Position numbers and translations under genes: made by a program
Source of the DNA: Aquabacter sp965279295
Lineage (GTDB): Bacteria > Pseudomonadota > Alphaproteobacteria > Rhizobiales > Xanthobacteraceae
Length of the DNA stretch: 64,000 nt
Assembly (NCBI GenBank): GCA_965279295.1
Contig: CBDIHQ010000017.1
Strand: one strand, 5' to 3'
Shown: positions 44,888-53,924 of the stretch, piece by piece
Numbering within the stretch: position 1 is the first letter of the stretch
Layout of the letters: every line of letters starts with the position of its first letter
Notes under the pieces: generated by a model
The model's input: the letters and a program-made list of their open reading frames with translations, nothing else
The model's database searches: none
Told to the model about the DNA's origin: nothing

Positions 44888-46396
44888 ATGACCCTGACGT
44901 CCGAGGCGATCCGCCCGACCACCGAACTGCGCCGGTTCGACCGACTGTTCATCGGCGGCGAATGGGTTACCCCCCGATCAGGCCGGATGATCCGTTCCAT
45001 CGACCCCGCGACCGAGGAGGTCTGGGCGGAGGTGGCGGAGGCGGACGCCTCGGATATCGACGATGCCGTGGCGGCTGCGCAAGCTGCCCTCAAGGGCAAA
45101 TGGAGCCGGCTGACACCGACCCAGCGGGGCGAGCTTTTGCTGCGTCTTGCCGCGCTGATGCGGCGTGACGTGGATCTCCTTGCCGAGGTGGAAAGCCGCG
45201 ATAACGGAAAGCCGCTGCGCGACACCAAGGGGGAAATCTCCCGCGCTGCGGATTGGATCACCTTCTTCGCGGGGGCGGCCGACAAGATCAACGGCTCGCA
45301 AATCCCGTTTCGCCCGGATGCGCTGGCCTATACCCGGCGCGAGCCGGTGGGCGTGGTGGGAGCGATCCTGCCGTGGAATTCACCGATCTCGCTGTGCTCC
45401 TGGAAGCTCGGCCCGGCGCTGGCGGCGGGGAACACCATCGTCCTGAAGCCGGCTGAACAGACGCCTGCGAGCCTGCTGGCGCTTGCCCGACTGGTGGAGG
45501 AGGCCGGCTTTCCGGCGGGCGTGGTCAATGTGGTGCCAGGTTATGGCGAGGTCGCCGGGGCGGCGCTCGTCGCCCACAAGGGGGTCGCCAAGATCTCCTT
45601 CACCGGAGACCACCGCACGGCGCAGAAGATCATGCAATCGGGTGCCGCGACGCTGAAGCGGTGCACCTTCGAGTGTGGGGGCAAATCGCCCTACATCGTG
45701 TTCGCCGATGCCGATATCGACAAGGCGCTCACCGTCGCCCTGCACAGCGCGTTCCGCTCCACCGGGCAGTCCTGCTCCGCCGGCTCGCGGGTGTTTGTCG
45801 AACGCTCGCTTCAGCGCGAGTTCGCTGAGCGCATGGCGGAGCGTTCGCTGCGCATCCGCATTGGCAATCCGCTGGACCCGAAGACCCATATCGGCCCGCA
45901 GACTTCGGCCGAGCAATTGGCGAAGACGCAGAGTTACATTGCCCTCGGGCGTGAGGCCGGCGGCCATGTCCTCGCCGGCGGCCGGCGGCCGGAACGCCTG
46001 CCGCGCGGCTATTTCATCGAGCCCACCGTGTTCGTGGACGTCGAAAACACCTCGCGCCTCGCACGGGAAGAGGTGTTCGGGCCGGTGGTGGCGGTCATGC
46101 CGTTCGAGGACGAAGAAGAGGCGATCGCGCTTGCCAATGACACCGATTACGGGCTGGTCGGCGGCCTGTGGACCTCCGATGTCACCCGCGCGCACCGCGT
46201 GGCGCACCGCATCGAGGCCGGGCTGGTCTCGGTCAATACGTTCCGCCCCGTGCACTGGATGCTGCCCTATGGTGGCTACAAGATGAGCGGCCTTGGCCGC
46301 GAGAACAGCCTTGAAGTGCTGAACGAGTATACCCAGACCAAGACAGTGGTTATCGAACTCGCCGAGGGCGCGCCGGCTGATCCGTTCGCGGATTGA
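44888..46396 (+). CDS. NAD(P)-dependent aldehyde dehydrogenase
   Basis: A 502-residue ALDH. The general base Glu lies in TFECGGKSPYIV (ELGG is changed to ECGG), the nucleophile Cys in GQSCSAGSR, and the C-terminal PYGGYKMSGLGRENS is conserved. It is the fourth gene of the 40-50 kb cluster and would oxidise a semialdehyde made by the upstream enzymes to a dicarboxylate (inference). Confidence 0.93.
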   Translation: MTLTSEAIRPTTELRRFDRLFIGGEWVTPRSGRMIRSIDPATEEVWAEVAEADASDIDDAVAAAQAALKGKWSRLTPTQRGELLLRLAALMRRDVDLLAEVESRDNGKPLRDTKGEISRAADWITFFAGAADKINGSQIPFRPDALAYTRREPVGVVGAILPWNSPISLCSWKLGPALAAGNTIVLKPAEQTPASLLALARLVEEAGFPAGVVNVVPGYGEVAGAALVAHKGVAKISFTGDHRTAQKIMQSGAATLKRCTFECGGKSPYIVFADADIDKALTVALHSAFRSTGQSCSAGSRVFVERSLQREFAERMAERSLRIRIGNPLDPKTHIGPQTSAEQLAKTQSYIALGREAGGHVLAGGRRPERLPRGYFIEPTVFVDVENTSRLAREEVFGPVVAVMPFEDEEEAIALANDTDYGLVGGLWTSDVTRAHRVAHRIEAGLVSVNTFRPVHWMLPYGGYKMSGLGRENSLEVLNEYTQTKTVVIELAEGAPADPFAD

Positions 46397-46475
46397 CGGG
46401 CGTTTCCTGACATTCCGCAGAGGTGGGTCAGCGGGTTCAGCAAAGGAACCGGCGGGAACAGGATATTAAAAACAG

Positions 46476-46497
46476 ATACTCGATCTTCAATCGGTAT
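46476..46497. promoter_or_regulatory. Inverted repeat upstream of tctC
   Basis: ATAC-T-CGAT-CTTCA-ATCG-GTAT is an imperfect inverted repeat (8-bp arms with one bulge) in the AT-rich part of a 207-base gap. It could be an operator for the transporter genes. Confidence 0.4.
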
Positions 46498-46544
46498 TTG
46501 ATCCGACCCTTCCGCCCCATAAGCTCGGCTTAAAGGGAACGCAC

Positions 46545-46562
46545 CCTGCGGCATTCCGCAGG
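46545..46562 (+). promoter_or_regulatory. Leader hairpin before tctC
   Basis: CCTGCGG-CATT-CCGCAGG, a perfect 7-bp stem 41 bases before the tctC start; a related CATTCCGCAG occurs at 46410. It could be an attenuating or stabilising leader structure. Confidence 0.35.
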
Positions 46563-46603
46563 TGAAAGACGCTCCCACTCCGAAAAATTCTAGGGAGAGT
46601 ACA

Positions 46604-47566
46604 ATGATAAATCGCCGTGTAATGGCGTGCGTGGCGGCCCTGATGCTCGGCTTTGCCGGCGCAGCGCGCGCCGAGCAGCCCATATCCATCGTCGTGGCCT
46701 ACGCCGCTGGCGGCACCACCGACACATTGGCCCGGATCATCGGCGCGCGCCTTGCGGAGAAGCTCGGCACGCCGGTGATCATCGAGAACAAGGCCGGCGC
46801 CACCGGGCAGATCGGCTCGCGCTTTGTCGCCAAGGCGGCGCCGGATGGGCGCACCTTGCAGATCGCCACCCAGACCACCCATGCGGTCGCACCGGCGCTT
46901 TATCCCAATATCGGCTATGATCCGGTGAAGGATTTCACCCCCATCAGCCTTGTCGCTTGGTCGCCGCTGGTGCTGGTGACCAATCCCGCCTTCCCGCCCA
47001 AGACCGTCGCGGAACTCATCACCTACATCAAGGCCCATCCGAAGGATGTGTCCTTCGCCACCGGCGGGCGGGGCGATGGCTCCTTCATGGCGGCGATGTT
47101 CTTCAACAACATGGCGAAGGTGAACCCGGTGGCGGTGCCGTTCCCCGGCGAGGGCCCGGCGCTGCCGCAGGTGATGGGTGGCCAGCTTCCCTACATGTTC
47201 TGCTCCGCGCCCACGGTCGCCGCCACCATCGAGGGCGGGCAACTCAACGGCCTCGCCGTCACCTCGAAGGTGCGGGCCTCCAACCTGCCGAAGATCCCGA
47301 CCATGGCTGAGTCCGGCCTGCCGGGCTACGATATGGTCAATTGGTGGGGCTTCTTCGGCCCGGCGGGCATGTCGCCGGAACTGACCAAGAAGCTGAACAC
47401 CGCGTTCGTGGAAATCCTGAGGGAGCCCGAGACCAAGGCCAAGCTGCAGACCCTCGGATACGAACTGACGGGCACCTCGTCGGACGAGTTCAAGACCTAT
47501 CTGGCGGCCGAAATCGAGAAGTGGGCGGCACTGGTGAAGGCTGAGGCCGCCATCCAGCAGCAATAG
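46604..47566 (+). CDS. tctC: Tripartite tricarboxylate transporter receptor (TctC/Bug)
   Basis: A 320-residue periplasmic binding protein with a signal peptide (about 1-24, ending ARA). The fold markers are ISIVVAYAAGGTTDTLARIIG, the ligand loop KAGATGQIGSRFVAKAAPDG and PTMAESGLPGYD. GGGAGAG precedes ATG 46604. It sits directly before TctB- and TctA-type genes and captures the carboxylate for the secondary transporter. Confidence 0.93.
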   Translation: MINRRVMACVAALMLGFAGAARAEQPISIVVAYAAGGTTDTLARIIGARLAEKLGTPVIIENKAGATGQIGSRFVAKAAPDGRTLQIATQTTHAVAPALYPNIGYDPVKDFTPISLVAWSPLVLVTNPAFPPKTVAELITYIKAHPKDVSFATGGRGDGSFMAAMFFNNMAKVNPVAVPFPGEGPALPQVMGGQLPYMFCSAPTVAATIEGGQLNGLAVTSKVRASNLPKIPTMAESGLPGYDMVNWWGFFGPAGMSPELTKKLNTAFVEILREPETKAKLQTLGYELTGTSSDEFKTYLAAEIEKWAALVKAEAAIQQQ

Positions 47567-47665
47567 GCGGCAGTGACCCGCCGGGCGCGCCGCACGGGTG
47601 GCGCGCCCGTGCCATTTCAGGCGGTATGCATTCGGTTGGTTTGGGTTTCAGGGCGGAGTGACGGA

Positions 47666-48352
47666 ATGGACAATCAGAAGCCCGCCCATCGCGTGGCCGG
47701 CCTCACCATCAAGGACCCGCAGAATTTTCTCGCAGGCCTGGTGCTGATCGGCTTTGCCGCAGTGGGCGCCCTCGCCTCCGCTGACCTGGAAACGGGCACG
47801 CTCTATGTCATGGGCCCGGGGCTGCTGCCGCGCTTCCTCATGCTGGGGCTTGCCGGCTTCGGCCTGTTCCTGTCGGGCAATGCGCTGCTCCAACAGGGGG
47901 AGCAGACGATCCTCTTCTCCGACTTCAGCGCAATCCTGGCTATCGCGGCAGTGATCGCCGCCGCTGTCGCCGCCGGGGCGGTCTTGAAGACTGGCGAGAT
48001 CATGGGTTTGGCACCCGCAGCCTTCATCTTCTGCGTGCTTTATCTCGCGCTCATGCTCGGCCTGACCGTGCTCAGCATCCGTCGCTCGACGTGGCTTGAC
48101 CGCAGCGGGCTGCGCGGGCCGGTGTTCGTGATCGGCGGCGTGCTGGCCTTCGCGCTGACCGTTCGCTCCGCCGGCCTGCTTGTGGCCGGGCCGCTGCTCG
48201 CCATCATCAGCGGCGCCGCAGCGCCCGACACGCGGTTCGGGGAACTGGTGATTTTCGCCATCGGCGTGACGCTGCTTAGCGTCGGGCTTTTCAAATACGT
48301 GCTGCAACTGCCGATGCCGGCGCTCATCATTCCCGGCATTGTGTATCTGTGA
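47666..48352 (+). CDS. tctB: Tripartite tricarboxylate transporter small membrane subunit (TctB)
   Basis: A 228-residue protein, longer than most TctB proteins (about 150). It has six predicted hydrophobic segments; the N-terminal NFLAGLVLIGFAAVGALAS and MGPGLLPRFLMLGLA are typical of TctB. The extra length reflects an insertion of two segments near residues 90-140. ATG 47666 follows GGAG; the frame is open from 47573. The tctA gene starts six bases after the stop. Confidence 0.87.
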   Translation: MDNQKPAHRVAGLTIKDPQNFLAGLVLIGFAAVGALASADLETGTLYVMGPGLLPRFLMLGLAGFGLFLSGNALLQQGEQTILFSDFSAILAIAAVIAAAVAAGAVLKTGEIMGLAPAAFIFCVLYLALMLGLTVLSIRRSTWLDRSGLRGPVFVIGGVLAFALTVRSAGLLVAGPLLAIISGAAAPDTRFGELVIFAIGVTLLSVGLFKYVLQLPMPALIIPGIVYL

Positions 48353-48358
48353 GGGCCG

Positions 48359-49900
48359 ATGGACATCCTCGCCAATCTCGGGCTCGGCTTTGCCACAGTC
48401 CTGAACCTCGTCGACGTACATGTGCCGCTCATCGGTATGGTGCCGCTGCCGGTGAACATCTTGTTGTGCTTCGTCGGCTGCCTCGTGGGCACGCTGATTG
48501 GCGTCCTGCCGGGTGTAGGGCCGATCGCCACCATCACCATGCTGCTGCCGATCACCTTCGGCCTGCCGCCGACCGGCGCGCTGATCATGCTGGCGGGGAT
48601 CTATTACGGCGCCCAGTATGGCGGATCCACCACCGCGATCCTGGTGAATATTCCAGGTGAAGCCACCTCGGTCGTCACCGCGCTCGACGGCCACGAGATG
48701 GCGAAGCAGGGCCGCGCCGGCACCGCGCTGGGCATCTCCGCGCTCGGCTCCTTCTTTGCTGGCTGCGTCGCGACGCTGGTGATTGCCGCCCTTGCGCTGC
48801 CCTTGACCAAGATGGCGCTGATGTTCGGCCCAGCCGAATATTTCTCGCTCATGGTCATGGGTCTCGTATTCGCGGTCGTGCTCGCGCACGGCTCGCTCTC
48901 CAAGGCCATGGCGATGATTTTTCTGGGCCTCCTTCTGTCGACGGTGGGCACCGACATGGAGACCGGGCAGGACCGCCTGACCTTCGGCTTCGCGCCGCTT
49001 TCGGATGGCGTGGATTTCGCCGTGCTCGCCATGGGCATCTTCGGCTTTGCCGAGGTGCTGCGGAACCTGGGCGTTGATGAAAAGCGCGATCTCGTCGCCA
49101 AGCCCATCGGCCGCCTGCTGCCTTCGCTCGCGGAACTGAAGCAGTCGTTTGCGCCTGTCGTACGGGGCACGATCGTCGGCTCCATCCTCGGCATTCTGCC
49201 GGGCAATGGCGCGGTGCTCGGGCCCTTCGCGTCCTATTCCCTGGAAAAGCGCCTGTCCAAGACGCCATGGCGCTTCGGACGCGGCGCCATCGAGGGCGTG
49301 GCGGGGCCGGAAAGCGCCAACAATGCGGGCGCGCAGACCTCCTTCATTCCCCTTCTCACCCTCGGCGTGCCGCCCAATGCGGTCATGGCCTTGATGGTCG
49401 GCGCCATGACCATCCAGGGCATCATTCCCGGCCCACAGGTGATGACCAAGAACCCGGACCTGTTCTGGGGGATGATCACCTCCATGTGGATCGGCAATCT
49501 GATGCTGCTGATCATCAATCTGCCGATGATCGGCATCTGGGTGCGCCTGCTTCAGGTGCCCTACCGGTTGCTGTTTCCGACCATCCTGGTCTTCTCCTGC
49601 ATCGGCATCTATTCCATCAACAACAGTCCGATGGACGTGGTGATGACGGCCGCCTTCGCGGTGGCGGGCTACACGCTCATCAAGCTCGGCTTCGAGCCGG
49701 CGCCTCTGCTGCTGGGATTTGTACTGGGCAAGCTGATGGAGGACAATCTGCGGCGCGCGCTGCTTATGTCGCGGGGAAGCCTCCTCGGCGTGCTGGAGCG
49801 GCCGGTCAGCGCGGGGCTGCTGTTGGTCGCGCTCGCTGTACTGGCGGCCGCCATCGTGCCGTCCCTGAGAAAGGGCCGGGAGCGCGCGTTCGCGGAATGA
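48359..49900 (+). CDS. tctA: Tripartite tricarboxylate transporter large membrane subunit (TctA)
   Basis: A 513-residue permease with about 11-12 membrane segments. The signature loops are GVLPGVGPIATITMLLP and GAQYGGSTTAILVNIPGEATS near the N-terminus and the related GILPGNGAVLGPFASYSLEKR and VAGPESANNAGAQTSFIPLLTLGVP in the second half, reflecting the family's internal duplication. It uses the ion gradient to import the carboxylate bound by TctC. Confidence 0.95.
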   Translation: MDILANLGLGFATVLNLVDVHVPLIGMVPLPVNILLCFVGCLVGTLIGVLPGVGPIATITMLLPITFGLPPTGALIMLAGIYYGAQYGGSTTAILVNIPGEATSVVTALDGHEMAKQGRAGTALGISALGSFFAGCVATLVIAALALPLTKMALMFGPAEYFSLMVMGLVFAVVLAHGSLSKAMAMIFLGLLLSTVGTDMETGQDRLTFGFAPLSDGVDFAVLAMGIFGFAEVLRNLGVDEKRDLVAKPIGRLLPSLAELKQSFAPVVRGTIVGSILGILPGNGAVLGPFASYSLEKRLSKTPWRFGRGAIEGVAGPESANNAGAQTSFIPLLTLGVPPNAVMALMVGAMTIQGIIPGPQVMTKNPDLFWGMITSMWIGNLMLLIINLPMIGIWVRLLQVPYRLLFPTILVFSCIGIYSINNSPMDVVMTAAFAVAGYTLIKLGFEPAPLLLGFVLGKLMEDNLRRALLMSRGSLLGVLERPVSAGLLLVALAVLAAAIVPSLRKGRERAFAE

Positions 49901-49908
49901 TTGCTCCC

Positions 49909-50520
49909 CTACATGCCGGGCGGCTCGGTCTCTCGGAAGGCGGGGCGTGCCTCAAGGGCCTGTAGCCGCTCGGCGAGGCGGGGATGGGTCGACTGCCAGT
50001 CATGGGCATAGCGGAACGCGGCGTAGCGCAAGGCGACCCCCAGAATAAGGTCGCCGATGGCGATTTGTTCGCCGCCGAACCAGGGTGTCGCGGGCATTTC
50101 CCGTTCGATGAAGTCCAGGATCTCTGCGAAGCGGCGTTCTTCGCGCTCGATCCGCTCGGGCATGCGCAGCCCCTCGGGGCGGCGAAGCTCCAGCAGGCGC
50201 GCCACCGCGGCCTCGATCAGTGCGTGGGCACGCGCATGCCAGAGCAGTGCGGCCCAGCGGGCCTTGCCTTCCCTCGGGATCAGCAGCCGGGCCGGATCGC
50301 CAAGTGAATCCAGATATTCGATGATCAGCAGGGACTCGACCAGGATGCTGCCATCGTCGAGTTCCAACACCGGCACCTTACCGGCCGGGTTGAGCCCGAT
50401 CAGGCGATGCGTGACCTGCCAGGGGTCCTCCACCACCATCTCGAAGGGAATTCCACGCTCGATCGCACACACCCGCACCTTGCGCACGAAGGGGGATGTC
50501 AGGGAGCCGTAGAGCTTCAT
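49909..50520 (-). CDS. Glutathione S-transferase family protein
   Basis: A 203-residue GST. The N-terminal domain MKLYGSLTSPFVRKVRVCAIER carries the Ser at the usual active-site position, and KVPVLELDDGSILVESLLIIEYL includes the cis-Pro and the Glu-Ser pair that holds glutathione. The C-terminal helical domain ends at about 195. ATG 50520 starts the homology; a start at 50535 is possible. It converges with tctA at 49900 and lies downstream of the second tctC gene. It is similar in type to the GST at 18678-19301. Confidence 0.9.
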   Translation of the reverse strand: MKLYGSLTSPFVRKVRVCAIERGIPFEMVVEDPWQVTHRLIGLNPAGKVPVLELDDGSILVESLLIIEYLDSLGDPARLLIPREGKARWAALLWHARAHALIEAAVARLLELRRPEGLRMPERIEREERRFAEILDFIEREMPATPWFGGEQIAIGDLILGVALRYAAFRYAHDWQSTHPRLAERLQALEARPAFRETEPPGM

Positions 50521-50537
50521 CGCTTGGCCTTTCATGC

Positions 50538-50570
50538 TGAAAGGGGCGCGCCCCGCTTGGACGCGCCCCC
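50538..50570 (-). terminator. Terminator after second tctC gene
   Basis: On the minus strand GGGGCGCG pairs with CGCGCCCC around an 11-base loop and is followed by TTT. It lies between the tctC stop (50602) and the GST start. Confidence 0.6.
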
Positions 50571-50601
50571 GATCCGTTACTCAAAAGAGCGCGTCGCTAA
50601 A

Positions 50602-51561
50602 TCAGCGCGACCACAGCTCCTGGGTTTCCGCGCGCTCCTTCTCGACCCGCTTCGCCATCGCGGCGGCGTCCTCGTAGCTGGCCTTCAGGCCGACCTTCAG
50701 CAGGCTTTCCTGCACGGAGGGCTCCGCGATGATTTCCTTGAGCGCCTTGTCCCAGGTGGCGACGATATCCGCCGACAGCTTGGGCGGGCCGGAAATGCCG
50801 ATCCAGTAGAGCGTCTCGATGGTCGGGAAGCCGGCTTCCTTGGCGGTCGGGATATCGGGCAGGTTGGGCCAGCGGTCGGGCGAGGCGGTCGCGAGAACGC
50901 GAATCTTGCCGGACTGGAGCGCGGGAGCAAACCCGCTGTAGGAGCCGACGCCCATCTTCACATGACCGCCGGCGGTCATGGTCACGGCTTCGGAGCCGCC
51001 CTTGAGCTGAAGCGCGCGGGTCTTGGTCACGTCGACGCCGATCGCCTTGAAGAACTGGCGGTTCGCCATGTCCTGTGCGCCGGCGCCGCCGAGCGAGGTC
51101 CAGGTGAAGCCCGAGGGATCAGCCTTGGCCGCCGCCGCCGCGTCCGCCAGCGTCTTGAAAGGTGAATCCGCGGGGGCCAGGAACATCATCGGTGTGAACG
51201 CGGTCATCGCGATGAAGGTGCGGTCCGTCACCTTGAACGGCAGGTTCTTCACCGCCGTGTCGAGCATGGAACTCTGTGGCGGGCCGTCGGCGAGCACCGT
51301 GTAGCCGTCCGGCTTGGCGTTCATGACGTCGTTGACCGCCGGCACCGTGTTGCCGCCCGGCTTGTTGACCACCTTGACGGGGACGCCCCACTTGGCTTCC
51401 AGCGCCTGCGCGATCACCCGGCAGCCGAGATCGGTGGATGCGCCGGCCGCGAACGGCACGATGATCTCGATCGCCTTGCTCGGAAACTTGTCTTGCGCCT
51501 GCGCCAAACTCGGCAGCGCCACCGCGGCGCATGCCGCCAGAATGAGACTCAATCGGTTCAT
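50602..51561 (-). CDS. tctC: Tripartite tricarboxylate transporter receptor (TctC/Bug)
   Basis: A 319-residue binding protein with a signal peptide (about 1-22, ALPSLAQA). Fold markers: IEIIVPFAAGASTDLGCRVIAQAL, NKPGGNTVPAVNDVMNAKPDG and PTAKEAGFPTIE. It is the last transporter gene of the minus-strand unit that begins at 53689, 26 bases after tctA. The order tctA-tctC with no tctB between them is unusual; the tctB-like gene is divergent at 54002. Confidence 0.93.
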   Translation of the reverse strand: MNRLSLILAACAAVALPSLAQAQDKFPSKAIEIIVPFAAGASTDLGCRVIAQALEAKWGVPVKVVNKPGGNTVPAVNDVMNAKPDGYTVLADGPPQSSMLDTAVKNLPFKVTDRTFIAMTAFTPMMFLAPADSPFKTLADAAAAAKADPSGFTWTSLGGAGAQDMANRQFFKAIGVDVTKTRALQLKGGSEAVTMTAGGHVKMGVGSYSGFAPALQSGKIRVLATASPDRWPNLPDIPTAKEAGFPTIETLYWIGISGPPKLSADIVATWDKALKEIIAEPSVQESLLKVGLKASYEDAAAMAKRVEKERAETQELWSR

Positions 51562-51587
51562 TTATTCCTCCCATTATTATGTTTTCG

Positions 51588-53105
51588 TCAGACCTCGTTG
51601 GTGCTCTCTTCCACGAGGGTAGCCATGACCTTGGATTTTCTTTTGAAGTAGGCGGTGGCCGCGACCACAGCCACGGCGGCGAGACACAGGGCGAGTGCGA
51701 TCGGCCGGTGGACCATGAACAGAGGGCTGCCGCTGTTCAGCGCCAGAGACTGGCGCAGCGACTGCTCGAACATGGGACCCAGCAGGAAGCCCAGCACCAG
51801 CGGCGCAACGGGCATGTTGAACCGCCGCATCACATAGCCGACCATGCCGAAGATGATCGCCACCCACACGTCGAACAGCGTGTTGCGCGGGGCATAGGCG
51901 CCGATGACGCAGACGCCGAGCACGACCGGCCCGAGGATCGAGTAGGGGATCTGGCTGATCTTCGCCCACATGCCAACCAGCGGCAGGTTCAGCACCAACA
52001 GCATCATGTTGGCGATGAGCATGGAGCCAATGACGGTCCACACCAGCAGGCCCTGCTGCTCGAACAGCATGGGCCCCGGTGTCAGGCCGTTGATCATCAG
52101 CGTGCCGAGCATGATGGCAAGTGCCGGGCTGGTCGGAATGCCGAGCGCCAAAAGCGGGATGAAGCCCGCCATGGCGGTGGCGTTGTTGGCGGCTTCCGGC
52201 GAGGCCACACCCTCGATGGCGCCGTTGCCGAAGCGCTCCGGCGTGCGGGAAATGCGCTTTTCAACGTCATAGGCGAGATAGGCGGTGAGCGCGGGCAGCA
52301 TGCCCGGCAGAAGCCCCATGAAGAAGCCGATGCCAGTGCCGCGCGCGGAGGCCATCATGCCGGCCCTCAGTTCCCGTCCGCGCGGGATCATGGACCACCA
52401 GCTTCCAAGCTTGCCGGAATAGACCTTCTGCGTATCGGTGGAAGCGGAATAGAGCACTTCGGCGATGCCGAAGAGACCCACCAGAACCGGTACGATGTCG
52501 AAGCCCTTGGTGAATTCCAGCGACCCGAACGTGAGGCGCTGGGCTCCGGTAAGCGGGTCCGCGCCGACCGTTGCGAGGGCCATGCCAAAGGCGGCGATGC
52601 CCAGGCCCAGCACCAGCGAATTGCCGGCAAACGAAACTAGGGCCGTCATGGAGAATAGAACGAGCCCGAAATATTCCGCCGGCCCGAACTTCAGCGCCAG
52701 ATCGGCAATGGCCGGGCCGATGACCGAGATGGCGATGGTGCCCAGGATGCCGGCCAGGAAGGACCCGATGGCCGCGATGGCCAAAGCCTCGCCGGCGCGT
52801 CCCTGCTTCGTCATGGGGAAGCCGTCCTGCGCCGTGACGATGGAGGAGACCTCGCCCGGAATGTTCATCAGGATGGCTGTGGTGGAGCCACCATACATGG
52901 CGCCGTAATAGATGCCGGCCATGATGATGATGGCGCCGTCGGGGGGCAGATACACCGCCACCGGCAGCAGGATGGCCATAGCGGAAGCGGGGCCGAGGCC
53001 GGGCAGCACGCCCACCAGCGTGCCGAGCAGGCAGCCGATGAGAGCGAACCCCACGTTCATGAAGCTCAGGGCGTTTAAGAGCCCTGCAAGCAGACCTGTT
53101 TCCAT
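51588..53105 (-). CDS. tctA: Tripartite tricarboxylate transporter large membrane subunit (TctA)
   Basis: A 505-residue permease with about 12 membrane segments. The motifs GVLPGLGPASAMAILLP, GAMYGGSTTAILMNIPGEVSS, GLLPGMLPALTAYLAYDVEKR and VASPEAANNATAMAGFIPLLALGIP are the TctA duplicated loops. Its start overlaps the stop of the upstream alpha/beta-barrel gene by one base (TGATG). It is under the sigma-54-type promoter at 53756-53771 by position. Confidence 0.94.
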   Translation of the reverse strand: METGLLAGLLNALSFMNVGFALIGCLLGTLVGVLPGLGPASAMAILLPVAVYLPPDGAIIIMAGIYYGAMYGGSTTAILMNIPGEVSSIVTAQDGFPMTKQGRAGEALAIAAIGSFLAGILGTIAISVIGPAIADLALKFGPAEYFGLVLFSMTALVSFAGNSLVLGLGIAAFGMALATVGADPLTGAQRLTFGSLEFTKGFDIVPVLVGLFGIAEVLYSASTDTQKVYSGKLGSWWSMIPRGRELRAGMMASARGTGIGFFMGLLPGMLPALTAYLAYDVEKRISRTPERFGNGAIEGVASPEAANNATAMAGFIPLLALGIPTSPALAIMLGTLMINGLTPGPMLFEQQGLLVWTVIGSMLIANMMLLVLNLPLVGMWAKISQIPYSILGPVVLGVCVIGAYAPRNTLFDVWVAIIFGMVGYVMRRFNMPVAPLVLGFLLGPMFEQSLRQSLALNSGSPLFMVHRPIALALCLAAVAVVAATAYFKRKSKVMATLVEESTNEV

Positions 53106-53689
53106 CAGGCGCGTCCATTTCCGGTGTTTTCGTCTGCATGCACCAGCTCGGAGATCGGCCGGTAAAGACCCTCGACCACGCCCGCGATGTCGAGCGGACG
53201 GTCGGGTGCGCTCGCATCGGCCACCTCATAGCCGAACAGCGGCGTATGGCGATCAAGGCCCACGGTGCGCATCCATTTGACGCCAGGCCGGTGGAGGGTG
53301 ACGGCTTCCATCGCCGCGCCCGCCTCGGCTTCGCTCAGGCCCTCAAAGGAGATGACTCGCAGTGCCTGTCCATCTTTCACGACCGGAGAGCGCACATCGC
53401 CCGAGAGCGGCGCGAACAGATCGCGGCTCCAGTCGATGATGTAGGGCCGCCACTCGAAGAAGCCCCAGTCGTTCTTGTATTCGGGGGTCTCGAAGGCCTG
53501 CTCGGATTCCAGAATCCAGAACGCCACATAGTTGCGTCCCGCGCCTTCGCTCTTGAAGAAACGCTGCACCGAGAGGAAGTGGGGCTTGTCCAGCATCTGT
53601 TTCAGCTTGGGGCCGCCATACCACTCATTCCAACCCTGCTCGAGATCCTCACGGTTGAAGTTGCAGCGCACAATATAAGCGAGGGACAT
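53105..53689 (-). CDS. Uncharacterised dimeric alpha/beta-barrel-like protein
   Basis: A 194-residue soluble protein without known catalytic motifs. Its N-terminal half (YIVRCNFNREDLEQGWNEWY ... SVQRFF ... YVAFWILE) follows the same pattern as the 114-residue protein at 59835-60179 (YVYLAHLSIPQELEAAFNEL ... SCRRF ... YLAFYEVD), consistent with a ferredoxin-like dimeric barrel; the C-terminal half may be a second copy (LRVISFEGLSEAEAGAAME). It is first in the transporter unit and translationally coupled to tctA. A role in the pathway, such as isomerisation or hydration, is only an inference. Confidence 0.7.
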   Translation of the reverse strand: MSLAYIVRCNFNREDLEQGWNEWYGGPKLKQMLDKPHFLSVQRFFKSEGAGRNYVAFWILESEQAFETPEYKNDWGFFEWRPYIIDWSRDLFAPLSGDVRSPVVKDGQALRVISFEGLSEAEAGAAMEAVTLHRPGVKWMRTVGLDRHTPLFGYEVADASAPDRPLDIAGVVEGLYRPISELVHADENTGNGRA

Positions 53690-53755
53690 CTCTTCCTCCG
53701 GCCGGAATTCTTAAAATGACTGTCCGCACTCGGACTTCCGATCTCGAAGCCTTAA

Positions 53756-53771
53756 TGCAACGACCGGGCCA
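53756..53771 (-). promoter_or_regulatory. Sigma-54 -24/-12 promoter for alpha/beta-barrel-tctA-tctC unit
   Basis: Minus strand reads TGGCCCGGTCGTTGCA, one base off TGGCACG-N4-TTGCA, with exact GG-to-GC spacing. Start of transcription is expected near 53745, 56 bases ahead of the gene at 53689. Confidence 0.82.
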
Positions 53772-53857
53772 GAGCTACAATTGCGAGGCAAACCGCCCGC
53801 ATCGTCTCCGGGGGAGGTGGGGTGTCTTCTTTGCAAACATCGAAAGTGTATTTCACG

Positions 53858-53879
53858 CGGACAGGAATGTCCGTGGACA
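53858..53879. promoter_or_regulatory. Candidate activator site (GGACA/TGTCC palindrome) between divergent sigma-54 promoters
   Basis: CGGACA-GGAA-TGTCCG (53858-53873) is a perfect 6-bp-arm palindrome, directly followed by GTGGACAG. It lies 55-67 bases upstream of the plus promoter and about 90 upstream of the minus promoter, a normal enhancer position. TGTCC and GGACA also recur between the other divergent pair near 61798-61814. Confidence 0.5.
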
Positions 53880-53924
53880 GATACTGCCCCAAGGGAATCA
53901 ACGTCTCGTGGTCCAGCAGCGTCA

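Noticed and set aside
53105..53689. Assigning an EthD or antibiotic-monooxygenase function to the barrel-like protein
   Set aside because: Only the strand/helix pattern fits; no diagnostic residues could be confirmed by eye.
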